Positions 9,461 to 18,316 of a DNA stretch of 64,000 nt are shown piece by piece. A program made the translations under genes and the position numbers. The stretch is from Chlamydiifrater volucris (GTDB taxonomy: Bacteria > Chlamydiota > Chlamydiia > Chlamydiales > Chlamydiaceae), in assembly GCF_902806995.1 (NCBI RefSeq), contig NZ_LR777654.1:620001-684000 (forward strand). The letters are read 5' to 3'. The stretch's first letter is position 1. Every line of letters begins with the position of its first letter. The notes beneath the pieces were generated by a model, which worked only from the letters and a program-made list of their open reading frames with translations, searched no databases and was not told the origin of the DNA.

Positions 9461-11263
9461 CTAAAAGAAATCTAATTCCTCTTTGACTGCGTCAATAAAA
9501 GTATTCAATTCTCTTTCTGCAGCTAGCTTTCTAGACAAAATCTCGTTTACCAAAGATGTTTTATTTGAATAGCGAACAACTACTTCAAAATATACCTTCA
9601 TCTTCGGCTCAGTCCCAGAAGGTCTAATAACTAACCAAGAGCCATCCAAGAATTGATAACGCAGGATATCCGCCTTACCTATCTGCAAAGGATACTCCCC
9701 TCCAGAGAGAACATTTTTACCTTCCCTTTGCAAGTAATCCTCGAAATTGCTAATAGTTTTTCCTCCCAAAGAGCCCCGAGACGCTCCTTGAGCACGTAGA
9801 GAACTTAACACTTCTTGCATCCTTTTCTGACCCTGACTGTAGGAAAAATCTACAGATATTGTCCTATTGAGAAAATAACCGTACTTTTCGTAAAGAGACA
9901 AAAGGAACTCAACAGGAGTTCTATCACGAAGTTTTTCCTGTAAAGCTAGCTCAGAAAAAGTAGCACTAGCAACCGGGGCGTCTTTATCCCGCACATGGCT
10001 ACCATAAAGATAACCATATGATTCCTCCGCTCCAAATAAGTAGCTTTCCGGGCCTAACGACCACTCTTCTATCTTCTCTCCGATATATTTAAAGCCTGTG
10101 CGGACATTAACAATATCTACACCATAATTCTTTGCTATTTCTGCAAGCATTTCTGTTGTTACTAAGCTCTTAACAATTTTGTAAGATGAATTTAATGGCT
10201 GAGATTGACCTTTCAAAATATGCTCAGCCAATAAACATGCTATAGCATTTCCATTGAAAATGAACGGTTCACTATTCCACATACAAGCCACCCCCAAACG
10301 ATCTGCATCAGGGTCAGTAGCAAAAAACAAATCCGCAGACTCTTCTTGCATTTGTTTTAGCCCCATAGATAATGCTGAAATTTCTTCCGGGTTAGGAGAA
10401 GTTACAGTGGGGAAATTTCCGTCTAATATTTTTTGCTTTTCTACTAAAGCACAAGAAAAACCCCAATCAGAAAGAATCTTCGGCACAATGGGGAAACCTG
10501 ATCCATGCAAATTGGAATAAACGATACGTAAGATATGGCCCGAAGAAAAATTATCTTTTGGGTGTAACTGTAAAGAACGAACAGCTTCTAAATAAGCTCC
10601 ATCAAATTCCACATCAATCAACTCCACTCTCTCGTATAATTCTTCACGAGTAAGCGAAGCAATCACGATATCGCCATTCCCTGTTAATTGATTTACTTCC
10701 TCCATAATTTCTGCATCCGCCGGAGCAACAACTTGTCCTCCTGTATGCATGTAAACCTTGTACCCGTTGTACTGTGGCGGATTATGAGAAGCCGTGATCA
10801 TAACACCAGCTGCGCAACTTTTGACTCGAACACCAAAAGAAATTAACGCAACTGGACGAGGGTTCTTGAAAAGAGCTACCTTTATTTCGTTGGCTAGTAA
10901 TACCTTAGCAACCTCCTCTGCAAATTCTTTCGAATTGTTACGACTGTCAAAACCAATAATAACTAAAGGATGCTCACTACGTTTTCTCTTAGTTAAATAA
11001 TTGCATAGTCCTTGGGTAGCCTTCCGAACATTAAAGAGGTTCATTCTGTTGGAACCTACACCAACTATACTTCGAAGCCCCCCAGTACCAAAAACCAACT
11101 GTTTTCCGAAGGAATCTTCCAGAGCTCGAGGATTCGTCCTTAACGAATCTAAAATCTGGTCTTTAATCTCCTGAGGAAAATCTCCGTCCAACCAACTAAG
11201 TATATTCTTTTGTGTTGAGGGGCTAAGAGATTTCAAAATATCAGCAATATCGGGGGGCAGCAT
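9461..11263 (-). CDS. pgm: Phosphohexomutase (phosphoglucomutase/phosphomannomutase family; chlamydial MrsA/Pgm, CT295 position)
   Basis: Alpha-D-phosphohexomutase that interconverts hexose 1- and 6-phosphates, feeding glycogen and sugar-nucleotide synthesis. The catalytic phosphoserine loop is MITASHNPPQYNGYK, the metal-binding loop FATDPDADRLGVA, the sugar-binding loop GAEESYGYL and the phosphate-binding loop VIRPSGTEPK; these are the four active-site loops in order. At 600 residues it belongs to the long PGM2-like subgroup. The start at 11263 (MLPPDIADILKSL) has GGGA about ten bases upstream; a longer reading to 11344 adds a hydrophobic tail with no family support. Exact substrate (glucose or mannose phosphate) is not decided by the motifs. 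Confidence 0.92.
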   Translation of the reverse strand: MLPPDIADILKSLSPSTQKNILSWLDGDFPQEIKDQILDSLRTNPRALEDSFGKQLVFGTGGLRSIVGVGSNRMNLFNVRKATQGLCNYLTKRKRSEHPLVIIGFDSRNNSKEFAEEVAKVLLANEIKVALFKNPRPVALISFGVRVKSCAAGVMITASHNPPQYNGYKVYMHTGGQVVAPADAEIMEEVNQLTGNGDIVIASLTREELYERVELIDVEFDGAYLEAVRSLQLHPKDNFSSGHILRIVYSNLHGSGFPIVPKILSDWGFSCALVEKQKILDGNFPTVTSPNPEEISALSMGLKQMQEESADLFFATDPDADRLGVACMWNSEPFIFNGNAIACLLAEHILKGQSQPLNSSYKIVKSLVTTEMLAEIAKNYGVDIVNVRTGFKYIGEKIEEWSLGPESYLFGAEESYGYLYGSHVRDKDAPVASATFSELALQEKLRDRTPVEFLLSLYEKYGYFLNRTISVDFSYSQGQKRMQEVLSSLRAQGASRGSLGGKTISNFEDYLQREGKNVLSGGEYPLQIGKADILRYQFLDGSWLVIRPSGTEPKMKVYFEVVVRYSNKTSLVNEILSRKLAAERELNTFIDAVKEELDFF

Positions 11264-11411
11264 AAACAATCGTTCCCAAAACGAAATAGAAGCAACACCA
11301 TAAATAGCGACAAAAACAGTGTTAATCAAGGAAAATCTTGGCATCTATAGGTAAGAAAAAAACTAAAAGACACTCATTCTTAAATAGAAAGCAACACTCT
11401 ATCAATAGAGA

Positions 11412-11963
11412 TTACTTGAACAACGGTGAAGCAGCATTTGATCCTCGATCCGAAAAAGCTAAACAAAGGGCTGCTTCTCCGGGGAGCAAGAAAGACATAT
11501 TTTCTGGCAAAGAATCACTAAAATATATTCCGCAACACTTGTGTTCCAAAGAGTTCAAATACAAAACCAGATAACAGTCTGCGCTGTCACTCTTTAATGT
11601 TCGTTGCAATTTGCCGCTAAGGCTCAAGACATCATTCGAACTTCCTTCATCGCTGCTTATGGAATAAAAAGACCCTTGCTGAGCGTTTTCAACAAACAAA
11701 TCTCCAACAAGTGCTAATGAAGATCTCCCTGATAGTTCAACCGCTATCTGTCCCAGTTTTCTCTTTCGCAACAAAGCAACGATCTCTGGCAATAAACGAT
11801 AGATGTCTTGGGAAAATCGAGGATCATTATTTTTATCTTTCAAATGCTTGCGAATACCCTTGAGTAGAACCAACCCCTCTTCTTCAGAGATCAAATCTTC
11901 AAATAATATATACCCAGACCGACGAAAAAACCTTTTTTGTTCAAGATGAATGGTAATCCGCAT
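11412..11963 (-). CDS. CT296-like protein (former 'DcrA')
   Basis: A 183-residue protein matching, from memory, the chlamydial CT296 family: N-terminal MRITIHLEQKRFF, central SEEEGLVLLKGIRKHL, and C-terminal LLPGEAALCLAFSDRGS. The family was first proposed as an iron-dependent regulator; its crystal structure instead showed a fold like Fe(II)/2-oxoglutarate dioxygenases without the complete metal/cosubstrate residues. I see no H-x-D...H triad here, in keeping with that. It lies 148 bp upstream of the phosphomutase gene on the same strand and diverges from rnc. Function unknown. Confidence 0.75.
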   Translation of the reverse strand: MRITIHLEQKRFFRRSGYILFEDLISEEEGLVLLKGIRKHLKDKNNDPRFSQDIYRLLPEIVALLRKRKLGQIAVELSGRSSLALVGDLFVENAQQGSFYSISSDEGSSNDVLSLSGKLQRTLKSDSADCYLVLYLNSLEHKCCGIYFSDSLPENMSFLLPGEAALCLAFSDRGSNAASPLFK

Positions 11964-12171
11964 AGACCACGACCAGAAAAGTTCTAAGGAATGAAAATTT
12001 TATAGACTTTATACTCTTTATTGACTATAAAAAGTTCGTCTTCAGCAACTTTCAAACAGCGAGAAGCCTTTGAAAAGGGTCAAAAAAAAGACATTGGCAA
12101 TGAAATTTTACAAGTTTGACAATCTTTTTTTGGCTATCCCTTGTTCTTCGTAATGAAAATAATTTTCTCGT

Positions 12172-12206
12172 AAAAACTACTTTAAGCGCTTCCTTAAGTA
12201 GTTTTT
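12172..12206. terminator. Strong hairpin with A/T flanks (terminator-like)
   Basis: The arm AAAAACTACTTTAAG pairs with CTTAAGTAGTTTTT around CGCTTC, with one bulged T. The A-run on the left and T-run on the right allow factor-independent termination in either direction. It lies about 210 bp before rnc. Confidence 0.6.
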
Positions 12207-12325
12207 GATCCGTGAGAATGTACAAAACTGTACCTTGCTAAAAGGCCTTTGGTGTAAAAGAATTTCTGAATCCCCTTAATCCTCTGGAGAGCTCTATCCC
12301 CTTGATCGAACACCACAACTTTCCC

Positions 12326-12357
12326 AAAAAGCCTCCCGGTGACCGGAGGGGTGTTTT
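12326..12357 (+). terminator. GC-rich hairpin followed by T-run in rnc leader
   Basis: AAAAAGCCTCCCGGTGACCGG is followed by AGGGGTGTTTTT, which gives a CCTCC/GGAGG stem with A/T flanks ending in TTTTT. It is 57 bp before the rnc start, so it could end a small upstream RNA, act as an attenuator, or be an RNase III target in the rnc leader, as known for autoregulated rnc in E. coli. Confidence 0.55.
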
Positions 12358-12413
12358 TGAAGCTATATGGTCTTCGTTTTTAGTCGAAAGTAACGCAGAA
12401 AGAAGAGAACGCT

Positions 12414-13100
12414 ATGACTTTCAACCTCGAAGAAATAGAAAAACGCTTGGGTTTTTCCTTCACCCAGCCCGACCTGCTAAAAACAGCCTTTACCCATCCT
12501 TCTTACAAAAATGAGATGCGAGGGGAAATTTCTGACAACGAGCGACTAGAATTCCTTGGAGATTCTATCCTGAACCTTATTGTCACCGAACACCTTTTTC
12601 TCCTCCTTCCCAATATGAACGAGGGCTCCTTATCCACTATACGGTCCGAGATGGTCAATGCACAATCTTGTTACAGGTATACGGAAATGTTGGGAGTCGG
12701 AGACTTTCTACTCATAGGTAAAGGAGAAAAAAAACACCCAGAAAGAGGAAAGCCTTCTGCCTATGCCAATTTATTTGAAGCTATCCTGGGAGCAATATAT
12801 TTAGATAGTGGGCTATCACCAGCAAGGAGAATTACAGTCCCTCTACTGCCACCTTTGCACGAAATTCTAACTCTTGCTAAAGGAAACCCAAAAAATTCTT
12901 TGCAGCAAATTGTGCAAAAACAATTTTCCTCCTTGCCTGTTTACCAAATCCAATCCATAACTAGAAACGGGCTTTCTGAGTACGAGGCTGCCGTGTACGT
13001 TCAAGAAACTCTTATGGGCATAGGATACGGAAGTTCAAAAAAAGAAGCTGAAAAACAAGCGGCAAAGAATGCTCTGGAGTGTCTGGAAAATGAAAGTTAA
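12414..13100 (+). CDS. rnc: Rnc, ribonuclease III
   Basis: Double-strand-specific endoribonuclease for rRNA processing and mRNA turnover. The signature [12 protein letters not shown] holds the catalytic acidic residues, with [18 protein letters not shown] providing the second acidic pair; the C-terminal double-stranded RNA-binding domain covers about residues 155-226 and ends in [16 protein letters not shown]. The 228-residue size is normal. It overlaps the radA start by 11 bp, giving an rnc-radA-hemC rightward operon. The leader carries a hairpin that could be its own substrate. Confidence 0.96.
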   Translation: MTFNLEEIEKRLGFSFTQPDLLKTAFTHPSYKNEMRGEISDNERLEFLGDSILNLIVTEHLFLLLPNMNEGSLSTIRSEMVNAQSCYRYTEMLGVGDFLLIGKGEKKHPERGKPSAYANLFEAILGAIYLDSGLSPARRITVPLLPPLHEILTLAKGNPKNSLQQIVQKQFSSLPVYQIQSITRNGLSEYEAAVYVQETLMGIGYGSSKKEAEKQAAKNALECLENES

Positions 13101-14454
13101 AACTCGGTGGTATTGCACAAATTGCGGGGAGGAAGAAGCTAAATGGAGTGGGCAATGCCCTCAGTGCCAGGAATGGAACACCTTCGTAGAAAAGACAGTC
13201 GCCCCGTCCTCATTAAATTCTGCATATGTTTCTCAAAGTTGTTCTATACCTCCTGTTGCCCTCGACTCTGTTGTTCATGACAACACCACAAGAATTTTAA
13301 CGGGCATAGAAAGCCTTGATAGGATGATGGGAGAGGGAATTGTCAAGGGCAGTCTTACGCTTATAGGCGGAGATCCAGGTATAGGAAAATCGACTCTCTT
13401 ATTGCAAATCTCTCATCGATTAGCGAATCAATCTTTGAAAATTCTTTATGTCTGCGGGGAGGAGTCTGTCCTTCAAACTTCCTTAAGAGCAAAAAGGTTA
13501 GAAGTATCTTCCTCTAATATTTTCCTCCTTTGCGAGACTAACCTGGAAGCTATTCAGCAACGAGTGCGGGAATTATCTCCTGACATCCTTGTCATAGATT
13601 CTATACAGATACTATTCTCATCCGAAATAGCTTCTTCTCCAGGCTCTGTAGCCCAAGTACGAGAAGTCTCCGCTCGCTTAATGTACTTCTCCAAGAGAGA
13701 AGAACTAACTACTTTCATTATTGGCCATGTCACAAAATCTGGAGAGATCGCTGGTCCCAGAGTTCTAGAACACCTCATGGATACTGTCCTATATTTTGAG
13801 GGAGATAGTGATCGGCAATATCGCATGATACGCTCTGTGAAAAATCGGTTCGGTCCCTCTAATGAATTGGCTATCTTTTCTATGACTGACAGCGGCCTCA
13901 AAGAGATAATAAACCCATCCGGAATGTTTTTGAAGGAAAGAGATAATTCTTGTTCAGGCTCTTCCGTTACGCCTATTATAGAGGGGTCTCGCACTTTTCT
14001 TGTGGAAATTCAAGCCCTAGCAACAAAAAGCCCTTATCCTAATCCAATGAGAAAAACTACTGGATTTGATTCTAACAGATTTTCTCTGCTCCTTGCTGTC
14101 TTAGAAAAACGAGCCAACGTACGCTTGTACAACACCGATATTTTCATTTCAGTAATAGGCGGACTTAAACTTACTGAACCTGCTGCCGACCTGGCAGCTG
14201 CTCTGGCCATTCTGTCTTCCTTTTCAAGTAAAATTATTCCTGTCAATATGGCATTTCTAGGTGAACTCGGCCTTAATGGAGAAGTTCGAAGCGCTGCCCA
14301 TATAGAAAAACGACTAAAAGAATGTTTGCTGATGGGGTTCTCTCGAATTGTTATCCCTCATAGACAACTTTCCTCTTTGCCTGAAAAACTGAAAAAAGAA
14401 TTACAAATCATAGGGGTACGAACAATCCGTGATGCTATTGAACTCCTCGAATAA
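13090..14454 (+). CDS. radA: RadA (Sms), DNA repair ATPase/helicase
   Basis: RecA-like motor that promotes branch migration and recombination intermediate processing. Seen in order: N-terminal four-Cys zinc finger ([19 protein letters not shown]), Walker [10 protein letters not shown] near residue 100, Walker B ILVIDSIQ, the RadA-specific KNRFG motif ([10 protein letters not shown]), and a C-terminal Lon-protease-like domain ([18 protein letters not shown]). The ATG at 13090 is chosen over the one 21 bp upstream since GGAG lies nine bases before it and the zinc finger then begins at its usual place. Overlaps rnc at the start and hemC at the end. Confidence 0.95.
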   Translation: MKVKTRWYCTNCGEEEAKWSGQCPQCQEWNTFVEKTVAPSSLNSAYVSQSCSIPPVALDSVVHDNTTRILTGIESLDRMMGEGIVKGSLTLIGGDPGIGKSTLLLQISHRLANQSLKILYVCGEESVLQTSLRAKRLEVSSSNIFLLCETNLEAIQQRVRELSPDILVIDSIQILFSSEIASSPGSVAQVREVSARLMYFSKREELTTFIIGHVTKSGEIAGPRVLEHLMDTVLYFEGDSDRQYRMIRSVKNRFGPSNELAIFSMTDSGLKEIINPSGMFLKERDNSCSGSSVTPIIEGSRTFLVEIQALATKSPYPNPMRKTTGFDSNRFSLLLAVLEKRANVRLYNTDIFISVIGGLKLTEPAADLAAALAILSSFSSKIIPVNMAFLGELGLNGEVRSAAHIEKRLKECLLMGFSRIVIPHRQLSSLPEKLKKELQIIGVRTIRDAIELLE

Positions 14455-15190
14455 AGATCCTCTCCATGCCTTCCGTATAGGCAAAAAAGTTCTCTCCATC
14501 GCTGCTCGACAGTCTTCGCTATCTAAAGTTCAGGCTGTAGGATTTATAGCAAAATTGAAATCTTGGTACCCTAAGCTTACGTATCGATTAATTACCACAC
14601 CAACCTATGGAGACAAGAACAAGCATCTCCCATTGAGCTCTGTTACATATGAAGATTTTTTTACAAGAGAAGTTGACGACCTATTGATGGATGATTCATG
14701 CGATATTGCTATCCATTCTGCTAAGGATCTTCCCCTTTCTCCCTCCCCAGACATTCACATTGTCGCCGTCACTTCAGGAGAAGATCCCAGGGACGTTCTT
14801 GTTTACAGGCATAAGACCATCCCCCAAAACTGCACAGTAGGATGCTCGTCAGAAAGAAGAATGCTAGCCGTTCGAGCTATCTACCCACATGCCCTTTTCA
14901 AAGATATTCGAGGAAATATTGAAGAACGTCTTTATCAGCTGAAATCTGGAAAATTCGATGCTATCGTCGTAGCAAAGGTAGCTTTACAAAGATTAAACCT
15001 TAACCTAGACAACACCATCCTATTGCCCCCTCCCCATCATCCACTCCAAGGAAAGTTAGCAATTACAGTAAAAAAACATCCCCAATCCTGGAGAAAAATG
15101 CTCATGCCTTTTCACGACAGCTCTGCAATCGTCTCCGAATATTTGCATATATTTGACGAGACGTTGCATAAGGAAACAACCGAGCTATAA
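14432..15190 (+). CDS. hemC: HemC, porphobilinogen deaminase, short form without C-terminal domain
   Basis: Hydroxymethylbilane synthase of the haem pathway. Domains 1 and 2 are recognisable: ARQSSLSKVQA, IAIHSAKDLP (with the catalytic Asp region), GCSSERRMLAVRA, DIRGNIEERLYQLKSGKFDA and QGKLAITV. At 252 residues the protein stops about where domain 3 should begin, and the usual cofactor-attachment Cys motif (G-G-C near the end in other bacteria) is not present. The chlamydial HemC is short as I recall, so this may be a family trait. ATG 14432 follows a GTG at 14429; either start overlaps the radA end. The last 89 bp overlap the opposite short-chain dehydrogenase gene. Confidence 0.85.
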   Translation: MLLNSSNKDPLHAFRIGKKVLSIAARQSSLSKVQAVGFIAKLKSWYPKLTYRLITTPTYGDKNKHLPLSSVTYEDFFTREVDDLLMDDSCDIAIHSAKDLPLSPSPDIHIVAVTSGEDPRDVLVYRHKTIPQNCTVGCSSERRMLAVRAIYPHALFKDIRGNIEERLYQLKSGKFDAIVVAKVALQRLNLNLDNTILLPPPHHPLQGKLAITVKKHPQSWRKMLMPFHDSSAIVSEYLHIFDETLHKETTEL

Positions 15191-15887
15191 ACACTCCTAC
15201 CTTGGTAAAGAACGGGAACACATATTTCCCTCTTCCTTTCTTCAACATTACCCAAAGAATTTTTGCAGCTTTTTCTGCAGAAATATGAGGCTCTCTCCAG
15301 TTATTGAATTCTGAACAGCATGCCTTCGAAACAAAAGGGGTCTTTACTAATCCCGGACATCCTACCAAAACCCTAATTCCATACTGTTTAAATTCCGCAT
15401 CTAAAGATTGAACTAAAGCTGTCTGGTATGCCTTTGAAGCTCCATACACAGCCATCCCAGGAGCCACCACTTCACCTGAAGAGGAACTGACAACCAAAAC
15501 AGTCGCTTTACAATGTCTATCCCTGATAATTTGCAAAACACGAAGAAGCAATTGAGTTGTAGCTAACACATTAATATTTAACATAGAAAAAACTTTTTCT
15601 TGTTCTATATCACAAGCATCACCATAAAACCCTTTTCCAGCACAAAAAACATAATTATCAATATCCCTTGTAGAAAGCATGCTCAATAGCTCTTCTTGAA
15701 CATTTTTTTTCGTTAAATCCCCCACATGACAATAACATTCTGCCTTTGGGAAAAACTCATGATCAAAAAAAAGAGTTTTAGACGCTTCTGAAGGAAAGGA
15801 GAGTATTAAAGAATGCCCCTTGCGCGCAAGAAACAAAGCCAACGCCCTCCCTATACCGGAACCCGCCCCAATAATGCATGTCATCAT
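15102..15887 (-). CDS. Short-chain dehydrogenase/reductase (SDR) family protein
   Basis: Rossmann-fold oxidoreductase of the classical SDR type: N-terminal dinucleotide loop GAGSGIGRALA, the FCAGKG strand (equivalent to NNAG), the catalytic Ser in VVSSSSGEVV, and Y-x3-K in YGASKAYQ. The C-terminal residues LIKTPF-like (LVKTPFVSK) and an amphipathic basic end (GVFIARLFPYATSRQIYANI) are seen in membrane-associated SDRs such as the DltE/YqjQ-like group. Substrate unknown. The start is one of two adjacent ATGs (15887 or 15884); a TTG twelve bases further upstream is less likely. It lies 36 bp downstream of the 7TM-HD gene and overlaps hemC tail-to-tail by 89 bp. Confidence 0.88.
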   Translation of the reverse strand: MMTCIIGAGSGIGRALALFLARKGHSLILSFPSEASKTLFFDHEFFPKAECYCHVGDLTKKNVQEELLSMLSTRDIDNYVFCAGKGFYGDACDIEQEKVFSMLNINVLATTQLLLRVLQIIRDRHCKATVLVVSSSSGEVVAPGMAVYGASKAYQTALVQSLDAEFKQYGIRVLVGCPGLVKTPFVSKACCSEFNNWREPHISAEKAAKILWVMLKKGRGKYVFPFFTKVGVFIARLFPYATSRQIYANIRRRLQSCREKA

Positions 15888-15923
15888 AAACAACGCCAAT
15901 GCGCGAAAAGATCAAGAAACATG

Positions 15924-18104
15924 CTAAACAATAATCCCCTTTTCATTCTTTTCGTCATCAATAAGAATCGTAGCTTCTGGATATTTATTTCTAGAATGCA
16001 AGGCGCTACAAAGCATTTTTACTATAACAGAGTGAATAATCGCAAGCTCCTCCAAATTAATGGGAGAACAAGAAAACTGCTCATCAAATAATTTCTGAGC
16101 AATAATTTTCTTTATCAATTCATTGACTGAATCTTCATTAATTTCATCCAAAGAACGTGAGGCCGCTTCAACAGAATCTACTATCATTAAAATTGTAGAC
16201 TCTCTCGTCGATGGTTTCCTGCCTTGATACCTGAATAGTTCTTCATCTTTCTTTCCCACAAGGGAATGACTTTGGACATATTCGTGATACACAGAGCGTA
16301 AGAGGGATGTGCCGTGATGCTCTTCTATGACACGAATAAAAGATTCTGGTAAACCGGCCTTTTTGGCCAATTCCACACCTTCTGAAACATGTGATATAAT
16401 AAGCCGAGCCGTCTCGATAGGGTCTTTGGAAAAAGAAGCCCCACCTTTAGCTATCGATCGGTTTTCTATGAAAAACTCAGGACATATCAACTTACCAATG
16501 TCGTGATACTGCGCAGCGACGCGACAAAATAACCCGTCAGCCCCTATAGCGTTTGCCGCTGCCTCAGCCAAACTTCCGACAAGGACTGAATGCTGATAGG
16601 TTCCCGGAGCTTCTTCGAAAAGACGTTTTAAAAGAGGACAATCAGAATCTAGTAAGGCGAGCAAATAATCGTTACTTGAAGCCCCAAAATAACTCTCTAA
16701 AATAGGTATGAGACCTACAACAACTATGACGGTGACAAAACAATAAACAAGGCTGCTAGAACAATCTACGTAAAAAGCTTCTATCGACCAATTACCCAAA
16801 AACAGCCGCACAGCGGACAACACATTAACAGAGACTATCCACAACCGAATCCCAACACCAAAAATCGCAGACAATCTCTGTGATTTTTCCATAATAACTG
16901 AAGCATAAAGGGTACACAGCAAATTTACACCTAAAAAAGTGCTGCTATTCCAAATATCAGACCCTAAAGTATAGATTATAGCTAAGAGCACCCCTGTGAT
17001 ACCTGCAACGGGGACCCCCACTAAACGAGCAATCAATATGCTGGTGAAGGGCACTAGAAGAGGATACGAAGCCCACTCACTGAGGTGTAACACCCCTGAA
17101 GCAAAAAAGATTTCTACCAATTTAGTAACAAATAAAGAAAAGCTAATAATTAGTGCGTAAAGAATAAATTTGTCCGTAGATACGAATAATTCAGTTTTTA
17201 AAAACCGAAGAAGCAAAAAGCCAATAAAAATAACTATTAAACTAAAAAGAAAACTCTCTATTATCCTTCTCTGAGTAAGAATCGTAGAGGTCCTGTCCAA
17301 ACTACTTCTTAAGAAACGAATTTTTTTCAACTCTTTAGGACCTATCCTTTGGTACTTAGCAACCAACACAGACCCTTTAGGAACCTTTGCTACTCGTTTC
17401 GCCGTAGACAGTTCGTTCCTAAAAAAGACCGACGTCTCTTTATCCAAAACAACATCTAATTGACTATGTCCTAACCTAGAAAGTGCAGACTGAATAGCCA
17501 ACTCTGGAAAGCCTTTCTCCTCGAGGTGACGCCGAATCTTTCCTAAACACTCCGAAACAAAGATTTCTGAATCTACGGACATCTTTACAGGAAGAATAAG
17601 CCGCGATAAGCCCTGAATGGAAGAAGGTCTAAGCTCCTCTAAGCACCAATGCGTGGACAGATCTACAAAACAGACCGAACGGAGAAAATCTCTAGCAGAC
17701 TTCAATACAGCTTCGGCTTCTTCTCGGGGAAGGGATGGCGATGCAGTTAATTTTCTGTGTACATCTTCCTCCAACTTTCCTGAACCACTCCCACCTTCTC
17801 CAGAGCAATCCTTAAAAGCCAGGCTATATGCTTTCCCGAAGGAATCTGGTAACTCATCCCCAAAGACCGTCCTAATATCTAAAGAGATCTCCAGATCCAC
17901 GGGAGAAATTATAGCCTCATGAGCCACATCTCCTAAAGAATATGATGGGAGGTAAAAGACCTTCAACCACGAAAACAGGAACAGAGAACTCCCTATCAAC
18001 CCAATAGCTAACCCTTTCATGCAAAAATGGGTCAGCTTCCTCTTGACCCCAGAAAACTTACAACTCGAACAGGACCGCCGCCTCAGGTCTACATAATCGC
18101 CCAT
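15924..18104 (-). CDS. 7TM-HD family phosphodiesterase (YqfF/PgpH-like), probable cyclic-di-AMP hydrolase
   Basis: A 726-residue protein with the architecture of PgpH: one N-terminal membrane segment (IGLIGSSLFLFSWLKVFYL), a large extracytoplasmic region (about residues 55-275), a block of seven membrane segments (about 280-480), and a cytoplasmic HD domain. HD-domain metal ligands are seen as H in GTYQHSVLVGSLAEAAA, HD in AAQYHDIGKLICP, H in IISHVSEGVE and HH in VIEEHHGTSL. PgpH proteins hydrolyse c-di-AMP to pApA; chlamydiae are known to make c-di-AMP, so the role fits but is inferred. Located upstream of the SDR gene in one transcript direction, divergent from dnaX. Confidence 0.88.
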   Translation of the reverse strand: MGDYVDLRRRSCSSCKFSGVKRKLTHFCMKGLAIGLIGSSLFLFSWLKVFYLPSYSLGDVAHEAIISPVDLEISLDIRTVFGDELPDSFGKAYSLAFKDCSGEGGSGSGKLEEDVHRKLTASPSLPREEAEAVLKSARDFLRSVCFVDLSTHWCLEELRPSSIQGLSRLILPVKMSVDSEIFVSECLGKIRRHLEEKGFPELAIQSALSRLGHSQLDVVLDKETSVFFRNELSTAKRVAKVPKGSVLVAKYQRIGPKELKKIRFLRSSLDRTSTILTQRRIIESFLFSLIVIFIGFLLLRFLKTELFVSTDKFILYALIISFSLFVTKLVEIFFASGVLHLSEWASYPLLVPFTSILIARLVGVPVAGITGVLLAIIYTLGSDIWNSSTFLGVNLLCTLYASVIMEKSQRLSAIFGVGIRLWIVSVNVLSAVRLFLGNWSIEAFYVDCSSSLVYCFVTVIVVVGLIPILESYFGASSNDYLLALLDSDCPLLKRLFEEAPGTYQHSVLVGSLAEAAANAIGADGLFCRVAAQYHDIGKLICPEFFIENRSIAKGGASFSKDPIETARLIISHVSEGVELAKKAGLPESFIRVIEEHHGTSLLRSVYHEYVQSHSLVGKKDEELFRYQGRKPSTRESTILMIVDSVEAASRSLDEINEDSVNELIKKIIAQKLFDEQFSCSPINLEELAIIHSVIVKMLCSALHSRNKYPEATILIDDEKNEKGIIV

Positions 18105-18205
18105 AACATCTTTCTAGTTAGCCAACGAGTGAGAGAGGATATGCTATCGCCCATTATTTTATCAATTTTTCCTAGCTTCCGACAAATGGAGTAAAAAAAC
18201 TACCT

Positions 18206-18231
18206 CTTTATACCTAATGCGAGGTATAAAG
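18206..18231. promoter_or_regulatory. Perfect 10-bp stem-loop upstream of dnaX
   Basis: CTTTATACCT pairs exactly with AGGTATAAAG around a 6-nt loop, followed by TTTT. A second near-palindrome (18244-18262, CTTGGGGAGCTCCTCCAAG) follows within 15 bp. Both lie in the 212-bp space between the divergent 7TM-HD and dnaX genes. They could be a terminator of a short leader RNA or protein-binding sites for control of dnaX; the sequence alone does not decide. Confidence 0.45.
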
Positions 18232-18316
18232 TTTTAAGGAGTTCTTGGGGAGCTCCTCCAAGAGATCTACAAGCGGTTAAATTAAAACATTTTAATACGT
18301 CTTATAAAATTGAGTC

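Larger units (their letters stand above)
11964..12413. other. 450-bp divergent intergenic region upstream of CT296-like and rnc genes
   Basis: AT-rich spacer that must contain promoters for both flanking genes. It includes two terminator-like hairpins (12172-12206 and 12326-12357), leaving about 120 bp between them. A TTGACA box is present near 12116-12121, but no convincing -10 box at the right distance. No tRNA, tmRNA, RNase P or SRP RNA core motif was recognised. Confidence 0.5.

Noticed and set aside
11338-11574. Plus-strand open frame across the CT296-like gene end
   Set aside because: Overlaps the antisense of the CT296-like gene and is not protein-like.
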